This document shows, piece after piece, positions 40,201 through 54,400 of a DNA stretch of 64,000 nucleotides. This stretch comes from Ophiura sarsii (taxonomy: Eukaryota; Echinodermata; Ophiuroidea; Amphilepidida; Ophiuridae): assembly GCA_035610835.1 (NCBI GenBank), contig CM069450.1, positions 33,844,971 through 33,908,970 of the forward strand. The letters run 5' to 3'. The notes below the pieces were generated by a model. That model had not been told where the DNA came from and did no database searches. It was given only the letters and a program-made list of their open reading frames with translations. Positions within the stretch are counted from its first letter, which is position 1. Every line of letters starts with the position of its first letter. Both the position numbers and the translations under genes were made by a program.

Positions 40201-42772
40201 GAAATCATTGTTAAAGTGACCTTTTGTATTTAAAATGATGTGATCAATGAAAATCTGAAGAGAAAAAAATGTGAATAAAATAATAAAATTTAAAAAATTT
40301 AAAAAGATTTTTTTTTTTTTTGAACGCGCACCAATTAACTAACGCGCGCGGGAGCTTTGAGAACAAAAGATTTTTTTAATATAGCCATACAAGGTTTTGA
40401 TAGATGTGTTTTGGCCCTTGAACATGTTTAGAGCAGACTGCCCAACGGTTATATACAACAGAAGTATAACTTTATACTTGCTGAAGGGCCAGATAGAGAT
40501 ACAAGGTTTGACAGAACAGCGAAGACATCATTTATCATACCCTGGTGATTTAGGCCAGCGGGAAATGCATATGGTCCCTAGTTTTCCCAGCGATAAGTTC
40601 AATCCAAATCACTTAATGGACAAATATTTAAATATATATTAAATTTATCATTATTTATTTACAGTTTACTAATTAACATTCAATAATATTTGAAGGTAGT
40701 GATTGAATTCTATAAATTTGTTTTTATTGTGGATTCAATAAAGTCAGTGTAGTTTGTTTGTTCGTTTCTTTGGTGGGGGTGTTTGTTTGTTTTATTGGGT
40801 GTTTTTTACCTGTTGAGCTATGAAGATGTTAAAATATTTCTTTTGAACTTTTTTTAAAAATTCAATTAAATAAATCAAATGCCATTTTGAAATAGTTTAT
40901 AGACCTACAAGCTACTATAAAATGATAACCTCTAAAAGTTATGCATGTAGGATGGAATGTTCCATTTCGCTTTTTGCTAATACTGTAAAAGTGCAAAGTT
41001 TCGAGCTACTTCTTTTTGGCGCTTTTCACCGCGAGAATAATACCACACAAATATATTTCTTCTGCGTATACGTGATGAAGCAACAAATCGCCAATTAATA
41101 AGCACGCAAAACAGTTCAAAATCGGTAAAGTGCGAAAAATCAATCGTGCAAAAATTACCAATTTTACAGTATCTTACTATAAATCTGGAAACAGTGTGTG
41201 TGTGTGTTTGTTGTCCTTAGTACTCCATTAGTTTTGATCAAAGTGTCGCATTATTTGCATGAAATACAGAGGAAATAACGGGAAGTGTGATAAAGTATAT
41301 TCCAGTGAAATTGGTTAACAATTGGCTCCAAAAAAAGCAACAAAACTCTCGAATTTGGCTCAAAAATGCCACTAGAATTGCACGGTATTGTGCGTTGCGC
41401 GTACTACCACGTAATCATACCGTGGTAACGCGTCGCGTGCATGTTTGCGCAAGGGCTCACTGCCGCGGCACTATACGCACTCCTACACACAAGGAGCATA
41501 TAAGCCACACAGGAAATGGTTATAGGCCTGTTAGGTGTATGTGGTGTCATGTCGGGTGGGTGGTGGTGTGAGTAGGGGGTTAATGAACTAAGTTGGCATA
41601 TGCCAAACAATCCACAGGACCGAGGGTCAATAAAGTAATGTAATAAAGTAAAGTGATGTGTAAGTGCCGTTGGGTGGGGGTTAATAAATCAAGTGGTTTC
41701 AAAGGTAGGGTTTAATAAAGTAATGTGGCATAACCATATATTTATATAATAATATATGTAGATTGAGATATATAATAACACATAAAGATTGACTTAATGC
41801 TGTACAATCCAACCAAATTTGACTCTTTTTAACTTTTATTTGTATACAATCTAGTTTCTGTATCTATATACTAATTTTCGGTCCCTCGCGTGATTAGATA
41901 GTTCAATAATAATTTTACACTCGCGTCCCTCTTCAACTGAAAAAGCGTGGGAATTGCGCCTCTAATACACGAGCTAATTAGATAGTTCAATGCCCGTTTT
42001 TTCCCGTTTTCAGACATGCGCAGAAAGGATCACAGATGATAATCCGAAATGTTGAATTTCTTTTACTCGGGTAGCTACTGTACGGACAAATATTATGGTT
42101 TTCGGAGGAGTGATGACATATGGTCTTCACCCAAAATATTTTCTTCAGGGATATAGCTACATTTCTGTATATGCGGCTGTTTGTTATTCTTAAAGAACGC
42201 ATAGTAACAAGCATTTATACGGGACTATACGTCCAACAAATTAAAATATTTTACGACATTTTCTAAATGTAAACAAAAACTCTTACGCAGATCTTAAAGT
42301 GACACTTTCACATTAATAACATAGATGAACGCGGAGTTTGCTAACGATAAAGAAACTGGCGGTACCATACCAACCGTATCTTGTTGCTGCGCGACCGCGT
42401 TTAACATGGCGCACGCGATTCGGCGCACACGTAATGACGCAGACAAAGTGTGTACGCGTTTGTGGCGCAAACTGTACATTGTAAACGGGGCATGCAGTGA
42501 AAGCAGGCAGTCCGTATACGGTTGCTCCGCGGTGCATACCGTACAGTACAATAAAATGTAACGAGAGCAAGACACAAACAAAACATTAATCATAAAGCCA
42601 AGACCTTTATTTTAATAAAGAAACTGGGAGCAAGGCGCAAACTGTATCCAGGATAACATGTATTAAAGTGACTGAAGTGACTGAAGGAAAATACATTTGA
42701 TGGAGTCACTCATGCAGTTGTAACCCCATGGCTGGTCATGAAGCTATGGGCTGGTGGATCATGGTCGACCCC

Positions 42773-42803
<31 letters not shown>

Positions 42804-45478
42804 ACACACACACCCCTTTCATTTTCTTTGTCCGACTTATTATACAGCGGGCTGGTCATGAAGCTATGGGCTGGTGGATCATGGTCGACCCCCCCCCCCC
42901 CCCCACACACACACCCCCACCCCTCCCCTTTCATTTTCTTTGTCCGACTTATTATACAGCGGTGCGGCTTACTGTATACGATGAGGTCTGAATCTTAATT
43001 TGAGGTGTTGTGGCTTTTAAGCCTTAAAAGGTGCGTTCATACTCCCGTCGTTACGCATCGGCCGACGTCGATGGACATCGGCGCGCGAGTTGAAGCAATG
43101 TCAACTTTTATCCATCGACGTCGCAACGACGGTAGTATGAACACGCCTTTATTCGCCGTGCGGCTTATAGCACGTAAATTACGGGATTGTCACATCATAC
43201 CCTAAGGTCTAAGCCCCTTCCCCCGCACTTCCCTTACTTGATAATATGGATATAGTAAGGCGGCCTTACTAAGGCCACATGGGTATCTGGATAAACAAAA
43301 CGTGCGGTATTGCCCCATCATACCCTAAAAGAGCACCAGTGGTATCTGGATTACGGGGTTCACTATAAAACGCAGATAGTCTCAAATTACCTGGATATAC
43401 TATGCGCAGGTGTGCCACCTGTGATAACTGGATTTTAAGGGTGTATTAGGTAGTATCTCTGGAGGCCTTATTTAGAACACAACAAACATGACAAAGGGAC
43501 TGCATACGTTTAGGCCCTACATGCCTATTGAAGGAATAATATTTAAGTAAATAGGCCAAACAAAACCCGGATGGCACACATAGTGTTTAAGTACATGCAT
43601 AGAATGGTACAAGTGATCTTGATGATAGACTCCGCCGACCATAAAACTAAACGACGACTATAAAACTATAGAACCCATATATAACGCTCAGAACGTAGGC
43701 CTATTACCTGGATACAGTATGTGCATGAGCAGCCTATTAGGCTACCTGGATACAGTATGTGCATGGGCAGTGGCGGCACCAGCATCAACATTTTAAAGGA
43801 GGAAAACGGGATGGCGGGGCAATAAAAGAATCGGGGGAGACATTTTAAAGCTAAATTTTAAGTTACTTTCAGTTTTGACATTAAAATACAACTTTTGTAT
43901 TATTTGGGGGTACAAAATGGGTAGGGACATGAGCTGACAGAGGGTAACTGGGGGAGGGGATATTAAAGCAATCCAGATACTCTGAATATGTTAAGTATTC
44001 CTACACCTGAATAGCCATTCAGGTGTCCTTATTAATCCACGTAGGCCTTGATAGCCGCATACACAGTTATCACAGGTGCCCTTAATATTCGATTCAAGAT
44101 AAACCACATAGTCCATGGAGGTCCTATATTGGATCACTAATACACAATCTTGATTATTAAAGTACATGGGGCGGTACCTGAATAATCAAGGGCACCATGT
44201 GTTATACATGCATGGCATACATGGATTTATTAAGGGCACATGGTATATATGGATTATTAAGGGCACTGTGGTACCAATGTCAGTATTAAGGGCACCTAGG
44301 ATACATGGAGTATCAACTACATACTCTTGTTGTTTTACAATACCCTCATCTCTATACGTTTTGATGTGACTAACCACCCGCTATTATAGCTTCGGCACCT
44401 ATACCTGCGCTTTCCATTATAAACTGGATATAATACGGGTACATTGGTATATGGATATAATGCCGGCAAATGCGGTACCTGGGTTATTAAGGCCATCTGT
44501 GAGGGTCTATGGGCAACCGGTGTATTAAGAACATGTGGAGTACTTGGATTAGGAACATGGGTATCTGTATTATTTAAGAGCCCATTGGGCCTAGGCGCAT
44601 TTAAGGGTACCATGTCACTTACATTGAATAATAAACTGAACTGAACTGAACTGAACATTATATCAAGGGCACTTTAGGTACCTGCTCTGGGTACCTGAAT
44701 AAGGACATACTCTTGATATTTATATAAACATGTATAACGCTTTGATATTACTCACCTCTGCCTATTGTGATGGACTATTACTGCCCGCTATCTTCGGCAC
44801 CCGCGATTAATTCAAGTTACTTGAATGATAAAGTAAGGGCACCTGGGTATCTCGATAATTATAATAGCACACTGCAGTACCTGGATTATGTGGTATCCGG
44901 TGCCATTAAGGGCACCTGTGGTAACTGGATTAGGGGTAGGGCTTAGGCCTATGGGGTCCCTGGATATAATGGGACAACGGGTACCTGCATTTCAGGTCAC
45001 ATGGGAGGCCTAGGTATCTGGAAAGACAAAGGTAGGCCTACCTACTTTAAGGCACATGTATACCTGGATTATCAAAAGCACCTGCGATATTCGGATTATT
45101 TAGGGACTGTCTGGATTATGTATACATGTAGGACATGTTCTTGATATTGTATCAAATTTTCTTACGCTTTGTTTATAACTTACCTCCCCGTGAAATCTTC
45201 TAGCGGGTCCGCGCGAAGCGCGGATGCCCGCTAGTACAAATAAGTTATACTCCAATTGATTACTAGTGTTGTTTCCCGTAGTTTTCACACCATCGGTTTT
45301 TGTTCAGTGTTTCCTATTATATTTTTTCTTGTCATGTTAGCTAGCATTTCAGTTGCTTGTTAACCATTGAAGGGTTTAGACCCGATGCGCCTGTTGTGTT
45401 AATACATACATTTTGCACTGTATAACTGTAACAATTTCAACCTATATTCAAACCTAGTGCTACGCAGCTCATCGACCA

Positions 45479-45513
<35 letters not shown>

Positions 45514-48401
45514 ATCTAACGCATGCCATGAGCCCTGGGGGTAGGGTGGTTGTAGGTGGTTAATGAACTAAGTTGGCATATACCAAACAATCCACGATAC
45601 CGAGGGTTAATGAAGTAATGCGGTTTGAGAGGTAGGGGTTAATAAAGTAGCCACAGAAAATGGTTTAGGAGGGTTATGATTATAATGATGTGTATAAGTA
45701 CAGTTGGGAGGGGGTGAATAAAAAAACTGGTTTGTGTGTGGGGGGAGAGGAGTTGTAGGGGTTTTATGTGGTTTCAGAGCCTGGGGAGGGGTTAATAAAG
45801 TAATGTGGCATAACCATAGATTTACATATATATTGGTATAACGCATGGGAGGGCCATGGGGTAATAAAACATGTTACACATAATGTGGTTTCTTAATACA
45901 TTACCACTGCGGACATGACGGGGTTGCTTCAAATACAGAACACGCAGATTTGTGCCCATTTTGGCGCGTTTTTAGACGGCAAGGAAGTATGCGTACATCA
46001 GGTGCCGAATTTCACATACCGCCTGTGGCGCCAAGTTTTATAATTATATTCCACCGGAGCTTATTTACAACTCATGAACTTAAAGGTGTATGTTCCGATC
46101 ACTTTTTTGTGGATCATGATTTTTTTTCACATAAAGATATTTTGATATCAGAAGAATCGCCATATTTTTCTCATTATATCTCTTAAATATTAGGGGCCAG
46201 TAATGTTCCATTTAGAAATTATAGGCTAAAATGTGGTGAATTACTGCCAAAGGTGGTTAACCACCAACCAGTTTGTGTACTACTTAATGGGCAAATGTTT
46301 TGTGACCTGGTGCTTCTAAAAAAAGAACCATTGGAGTGATGCAACTAAAACTTTGGAATGCGACAATTTTAAGGATGACCTTTCATGTAAAATAGAAAAC
46401 ATCAAGTTGAAAATTGGGCCAGCAATCGGAACATTTACCTTTAAGTTTTCCAGCAATTGACAATGAACTCAAGTTACAACAACTCATGAATCTCATTTGC
46501 TCATCTAGTGGGGACCCGAGCGTAGCAAGGGTTACCCGCTAGTACTTACAATGACCGGTCCCTGAAATATCAATTGACCAGCAGCCTCTAGTTGTCCATC
46601 TGTCAGTTTCAAAGCCTTCTCATCTAACCCTGTCAAGTTGACACCGTTGATGAGTCCCTCCACTGTGATATCATCACGAAAATTGACGGCACCATCGATT
46701 GTCTTACTACCTGTAGATCCAAAGAGATAATATTAAATGTAATTCTAACGATATTGTGGATTTATAAAGCTCTTTTTTATAAAAGTTACAAATACCACCC
46801 AGTTTTTTGCTACTTAGTTAATCATTGATCGGGGCAATTTGCAAAGAATAAAAGCAAGCTATACCTACTTGGTGTGGGGAACATAGCAATAACAAGGAAT
46901 AATGCAGCACTAAAACAGTGAAATATACTAAGAATTGGGGATATTTGATCGAATCAGAATTTTCAATAAAACAAATTTAAACTGCACATCCCCAACCGGT
47001 GATTATCTGACATTTGCACTCGGTGGTTTGTGTCGAAAGTGCTGATGGGATGGCCATACCTGATATTGTGATTTCACCGTTACTTAAACCTCCTCATCAG
47101 CAGCAAGGCGCTGCACAAAATCACACAGGAATGCAATGCATGAAATGAAAATATTAGTACATGAAACAGAGATGTTGAAATCTCGTAACTGTTTCGCCAT
47201 AGCTTCGATCAATATGGCAATGTCCATACAGGTGATTTTTAACAATTCTAAAGCCAATTTTGTCTTAACGCAGCACTTTAAAAACCTCAACCTACGGATG
47301 TGGTCTCTGTACGTATAATATACAAACATTTTTATTAGCCTTTGATTATTTCTCAGTACTGATCTCCCTTTAACAATTTCCAGATAATGATATGAATTAT
47401 AATAAACCGATTACTAATGGTAGATCCCCACTTTTTTGTAGGGGTGATCCCTACAGTAGATAACTCTGAATTTGACAGCTTTTTTGATCATAATTTATGC
47501 AGACCTTTTGGCGAGCATTTTGTTGGCTACTTTTTGATAACCCATTTACCATTTATCGTCCAATTGATGTTTTACGAAAAATAATTCACTTTTTCACAAG
47601 CTTTAAATTTGATAGATAGGCAATTAGCCAACAACAAAATTTTGGCGTAACATGCCATTGAAAATAAGGGAAGGGCGGGCGGGATTTTTGTTTGTTTGTT
47701 TGTTTTTTAAAATGTTGAATTGTATATATACTATTAATTACTAAATTAGATCTCACAGATTCAAATAAATCACAAAATATCACGAGGCTGTTCGCGATCG
47801 TCAGACTTGCTGTTTACTGTATTCCTTTTTGATGAGGAGCCCCAAAGATATTTTTTTTATTGATTTTTTCTTCTTGAAGTTTTTAGTTTATTTTTATAGT
47901 TTTGTTTTTTAATTTTTCTTCTGTAAAAAAAGAGAATTCAGGGTCGAGGGGGGGGAAGCACAAGGGTAATAAACTCTTTCCATGCGGTAGGCGTCTACGT
48001 CTGCAGACGACAATCTAAATGTTCACATGTTTTAAAAATGTCAAATTTATTGTATTTCATTACCATACTTGGAATCACCATGAGAAATGCAAACATGCCT
48101 AGTATTGATTAGGTAATCATTGAGATAGGCCTTGAAAGTTGGGAAAGGTTTCTGAAAAATCTGTTTTGTATTATATGGTAAAACCTATAGCCATGTGGAA
48201 AGTGTCCACTCTATTACTCTGGTAAGCTATTTCTTATTCAAGCAATAATGGAAACTGAACTGAACATTCTAAATATTAAAGTTTATAACAGACCTTTTTA
48301 TTATTTCAAATCACAAAGTATTGTTGTATTCACATTAGGCCTAAAAAAATTAATTGTTGTGTTGCCCTCAAGTGAAATTTTTTAGACAGGTCGGTAGGTA
48401 G

Positions 48402-48439
<38 letters not shown>

Positions 48440-51400
48440 CTCATACAGATTCCATTTAAAAGGTTACTTATAGGCCCATTTTCCCAAAAATTAAGCTTTC
48501 AGCAGTTTAAAAGAATGAAGCTAAGGTTTTAAATCAGAAATAAACTCAGGGAGTCAATATAAATAAATCAAGTACAATGAGAATCAAGTTCCGGTTGCAA
48601 CTCTCACCTCTACTAGTAAATCATCCGTATTCGCCCTTTTGTGTGTGTTATACAAAGAATAAAAATCCCCAACTAAAGAAATGCTAGCAACTGAACTAAA
48701 TGAAATGTGGGCGCCTCTTGATCCGGTGATACAAACTGCGAAAGAATCCATTTTCCAAGCGAGCCAAAACTAAAAGAAATCAAAACACCGTCGCATATCG
48801 CGTATCGACAGCCCGTGGTTTACACAGCCCGTCATTCTACAAACATTCCGTACCGTATAGCTGATGCTGTTTTTTACTAAATGTAACTACGTAAGAAAAT
48901 GCAAAAAAGATACGTTTTATACTATTTTTGTATCGTATTTACTTTTAAATGCCTGAATAAATATTTGTAAACTCATATTTATTTTCTTCTCGTGTTTTCT
49001 TTGTTTTATTATTTAAATATAAAATGCTAAATATGTACAACATCAAGTGCACTGTATTATATTTTTGCCGCAAGACGACACTTAGATTTCGATGGTCCTT
49101 CGTGGATCCAATACGATTCATTTCGTAAATATTAAAAAACCGGGGTCCAAAAACGTGAATCGGGCCAAGATGCTTCGAGCTATATTTTTGTTGTGTTTCT
49201 GATGGTTGACTCGGCGAGGGATGTCATGGTGAACGGATGATTTTTTTTCGGAGTATATTCCCAGTTTATTCGGTGTTCTTGTGGTTCATGAAAGAGTTTG
49301 GTGTAGCTTTGTAACAAAAACTTACTTGGATAGAGATTTTTCGCACAGAAAACAGGTAAAATATTGAAGAAATGTATTTAAAAAAACAAAAACAAAAAAA
49401 CAACCCGGTCCTATTTTTGAAAATTTCGGACCGGGCGCTGTGGGCAATACAACAATTAATTTTTTTAGGCCTTAGGCTTAAGTAAGATCTATCATGAAAT
49501 GATGTTTTATCGTAACTACCGGTATACATAAGATAAAAGGACAGAACAGAGATATATGACATGTTGGCCTTTAGCAAATTCAATTTGGTATCATTATCAA
49601 TACCAAGTCATTAATTAAAACTCAGCTTTCTTAGGGCTTACATGGAAGGTGGGACCAAGAAAGAAAGAAACTGTTGTAACTACCAGACTGACCCAGTTTA
49701 TCATAATTTGATTACATTTTTTAATTTTCAGAATTGTTGAAACTTTAAGACATCTTTTTCAAATAATATTTTGAAAATTTCTGAAACATTTTAGAAGAAA
49801 TTACAATTTTGTTTTTGAAAATGCTCATAAACTCATAAAACATGGATTTAATGTCCTAGGCTTTATATCTAATCAAACAGAACAGAGCACTTTCAGAAAA
49901 AAAGCTTGTATTTTGAGGGTCATTTTCTGTTTCTGACATACAATTTTCTTTTGTATTTGGCTTTCACCGTGTCAGATAAAAAGTGAAAGAGGTATCAAAC
50001 ATCATTTACTATGAATTTGTAGCTCAGAACCACAATTATGACAACATTGAAGAGACTGACATTGATATTCATATCAAAGTTAAATTAGGTTAAACTTCTT
50101 GAATAACCCTCATACAAATTTGAATAAACAAGTGATTATCTTGATTTGAGACAAATATATATACCTAAAGGGATGATAAGAAGCACTATCATACCTGTTA
50201 TGAGCAGCAATGTAGGGATGACACGGCATTGTTATAGTTGATGGCTAATTAATTATCACCATTCAGTTTAATTTGTAGCGCAACCTCATTATGTGAGTAA
50301 CCGCGCTATTTCACACGTGTTATCCACACGTCTATTACGATTTTCTGAATAACATGAGCACACTGTAGTAGTACGGGATGGTTCGACATACAGACTGTGA
50401 TAAAATTCCAAAATGATTTGCATTTATATTACTAGAATTATGCCATTTCAGAAGAAGTATGCCAATTAAAACTTACTAGTGACCTGCTTCAACACATAAC
50501 ACATAAACAATGTATTATGATATTCAAAGTTTATGGTTTGTGTTTAGATTTAATATGAATTGAAACACAAATGTTTAGATATGGTTGAACTGATGGAATT
50601 ATCTTATTATGAATAAAAATATCAAATTTGTGTTCACATTTAATCTAAACACAAACCACAAACTTTGAATATCGTAATACATTATATTTATGTTCAAGCA
50701 GGTCACTAGTAGGTTTGAATTGGCATACTTCCTCTGAAAAGCCATAATTTTGGCAATATTAATGTATAAATCATTTATGATATCTTATTACAGTGTGTTC
50801 AAGTTATTTAAAAACCGAAATACATGTGTGGATAACACTGGATTTAAAATAGCTCGCCGCTCAAAAAAATGAGGTAGTGCTACAAAATTGATTGGTGAGT
50901 ATCAATTGGCCATCAACTATAACAATGCTGTAGCAGACCTGGATTGCTGCACATAGCGTCTATGAATGGGCGCTTCTGGGCCCTTTAGGTATATAAGTCC
51001 TAGTCTTGATAAACTATACTTCAGAAGTGTAGCCATTTATGTTTTTTTCTATTTCAATGCAATTACATTAGAACGGCTGTTGTCTTTTTGTATGAAATCA
51101 AATATAAGAGTGGCCAAAGTATATAGAAAAGGATTGATAGCTGAATTGATAGGCAGTACAACCGTTACAATCCATGTGTAGACATGAGGTGTGACTGTGT
51201 GCCTCCCAGTCTGTACAAGGACAGAGAGTATAATGATAGGCAACCAACACATCATATCTGTAAGAACAATCAAACCCATCTTGATTGCCATTCGAAGTTC
51301 TTCCTTTTGATTTTGATTTCTACCAGCTTGTTTAGCTGTTTGCCTGACAGTTATGAAGATCCCAACATAGCAGAACAATATTATCCAAATACTGAACAAG

Positions 51401-54400
51401 TTGATGATGGAAAATATTGCAATACCATAATAAACACCTGGTTTGGTGCCAATTACTGTATCACGAGTAATGTTCAAAATAATTTTGTTCCGTTCCTGAT
51501 CATATAGTCCAAGGTTGTCATATTGCCAATACTCAGTCTTAATAGTATTACTTCTAGAGAGTGGGAGACCAGTACAAACCTCAGAATTGTCATACAATTC
51601 AGGGTTAATTTCGGACAAAATTGTTGATGTGATACTCAAAACAATGGCAAATGCCCAGAGCAGAGCTATGACTACCCTTGCTGATTTTGTCCTTAGTCGT
51701 TTGTTGCTATACATATATCTGATACCCATAAATCTATCTATGCTTAGTAGGGTTACAAAAAATACAGACGCTTCACTAGATAACATAGATAAACTCCCTG
51801 CTACCTTACAGGTAATGCTTGATCGCCACGCTTCAGATGGGAAATAATTCTGATAATACAGATCGGCTGATGCTATCATCAGCATATATAAGCCCATAAC
51901 CAAATCTGACAGTGAAAGATTTGAGATCAAAAACAACTGAATTTTATTTCTACCTTGATTTTGCCTACATCGATAGCACAACACACAAACATTGCTCATT
52001 ACCGCAAAAATACCTAATATCCACATGAGAGTTCGTTGAATTTGATTTGAAAGTAATCTGCCACATGTTAGAAATTGTGAAGGTGGGATTGTGGCAGTGC
52101 AGTTTGCTGATTCTATAAAGCAACAAGTAGCAGCATTGTCAACCAATATCTTAGTTGCATTGTGGAATCCTTGAAAAGACTTATAGTTTACCCTCTGCAG
52201 AATATTTGATCTCATATCTACTATGTCAAGAAAGGCCAATGAATTATTCTGAAAATACATCATTGAATAAAATACATTTAAATTGTTCTCAGATAAATCA
52301 ATATATTTCAGATTAGTCATACTCATAAATATGCCATGTGTGAAATCTGACAACTTATTATGAGAAAGAGAAAGATACAGTAGATCATTGAATTGTGTAG
52401 CGGTCGACAACTGAAAGGACAAGAGCTTATTGTGGCTCAGGTCAAGTAATTCTAGCTTAGGTAAATGTAACAATACATGTGGTGATATCGTCTTAATTTG
52501 ATTGTTGGACAAGAATAACTGCTTAAGCCCATTAAGGTCTTCAAACAGCCGCGGGTGTAGTTCCACAATGTTATTGTTTGATAAATACAATGCACCAAGG
52601 TTGCTTTGCCCTTCAAACAGCCGTGGGTGTAGCTCCACAATGTTATTACTAAACAAGCGTATTCCCCTTAGGTTGATGTGCGTAATGAACTGTTTCAGAT
52701 GTAGCTCTAGAATATTATTGTTAGACAGGTCTAACGACCGCAGGTTGATGAGTTTTTCAAATTGTTGCGGGTGTAAGTCAACAATATCATTGCTAGACAG
52801 ATATACATTCTGTACGCTCCTTATTCTTTCAAACTGTTGCAGGTGAAGCTTAACAATACTATTGTGGGACAGATCTAATATGTACAGGTTGACAAGCTTT
52901 TCAAACTGCAGTGGGTGTAGCTCAACGATAATATTGTGAGACATATCTAATATGTACAGGTTGGCTAGCTTGTCAAACTGTTCCGGATGTAGCTCTATGA
53001 TACTATTGTGGTACAATAATAAAACCCATAGGCTTCTTAGTCCATCAAACTGTTGCGGGTGTAGCGCTGCAATACTATTGCTGCCCAGTGATAATCTGTC
53101 CAGGCCCAAGCTGAAAAGTCCACGAAACAACTGAGGGTGTAGCGCTACAATTTTATTGTCAGACATATGTAATAACCACAGTCTGGCTAGTGTGTAAAAC
53201 TGTTGTGGGTGTAGCTCAACGATATCATTGTAGGACAGATGTAATTCCTCCAAGTAGTGAAGTCTTTGAAATAACTGGGGGTGTAGCTCCACAATATTAT
53301 TTTTCTCCAGAGATAGCCGTTTAAGACGAGTTAGCCCATCAAACTGCTTTGGTTCCAACTTACTAATCCCATTGAATGACAAGTACAATGCTGTCATGTC
53401 TGACAGCTCGGGTTGGTCCATAAATGCATTCCACTCTATTGCATGTAGACCCGTGTCATTCCAAGACAATCCTTCAACATCTTGCGGATACAAAACCTGC
53501 ACTGATGATGTTCCACCAGGGCACGTTATTGTAACATTCCGATTGCCTAGTATACACAAGCACTTGGACTGACAGCGGAATTGTCTAGACATAGTTGTAA
53601 TCATTTCAAAGGACTGCACCTGACATCCAACAGTGCAATTGATAAGCTGATCATATTCTCCACAGACCACTGAGATGTTTGCTAGCAAGATACACGCATT
53701 AATAATACATAATATTAAAAATAGGGACAGCGGTCCCAAATAGGTCGTCCGTTTATAGGGTAGATTAAAAACAAGGTGGATCTCAAACCACAGGCATCTA
53801 GAAAGAAAGAGGTTAGACCACTAGCGGATCCAGGATATAAAAAATAAAATAAACATCCTGGAGTTTGGTTGCAATTGTACTTCACCTGTTTAAATGTAAT
53901 TAATTTTACATATGCAGCTAATTTTACATCTTGACCTCATATGACCTTTGACCTTGGTATGTGACCTTTGACCTAATTAACATATGAATGTTTCCATGTT
54001 GCATCCGTGACCCAAGTTTGGTTGCAATTGGTCATTGTATGGAAAAATGAACAAGAGACAAAAAAAAAATGAACAAGAGACAAAAAAAAAGTGTACTAAT
54101 TTTTACATCTTGACCTCAGATGACCTTTGACCTTTCTATGCGACCTTTGACCTCATTAACATATGCGGGTGTCCATGTTGTATCTATGACTGAAGTTTGG
54201 TTGCAATTGGTCATTGTATGGAAAAGAAATGGAAAAATGTAATCAATTTTACATATGCAGCCATTTCTACATTTACATCTTGACCTCAGATGACCTTTGA
54301 CCTTGGTATGTGACCTTTGACCTCATTAACATATGAAGGTTTCCATGTTGTATCTATGACCAAAGTTAGGTTACAATTGGTCATTGTATGGAAAAGAAAT

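Larger units (their letters stand above)
41863..45234 (+). mobile_element. Helitron-like element with internal minisatellites (candidate)
   Basis: The 5' end TCTATATACTAATTTTCG follows an A. The 3' end is CTAG followed by T, in a GC-rich palindrome (45200-45234, GGGTCCGCGC/GCGCGGATGCCC). A|TC...CTAG|T with a 3' hairpin is the Helitron pattern. No Rep/helicase gene is visible, so it would be non-autonomous. The interior holds the repeats described separately. The boundaries rest on short signals. Confidence 0.5.

Noticed and set aside
42710..42998. Overlapping proline- and histidine-rich ORFs on both strands
   Set aside because: Products of C runs and CA microsatellites in a two-copy tandem repeat.
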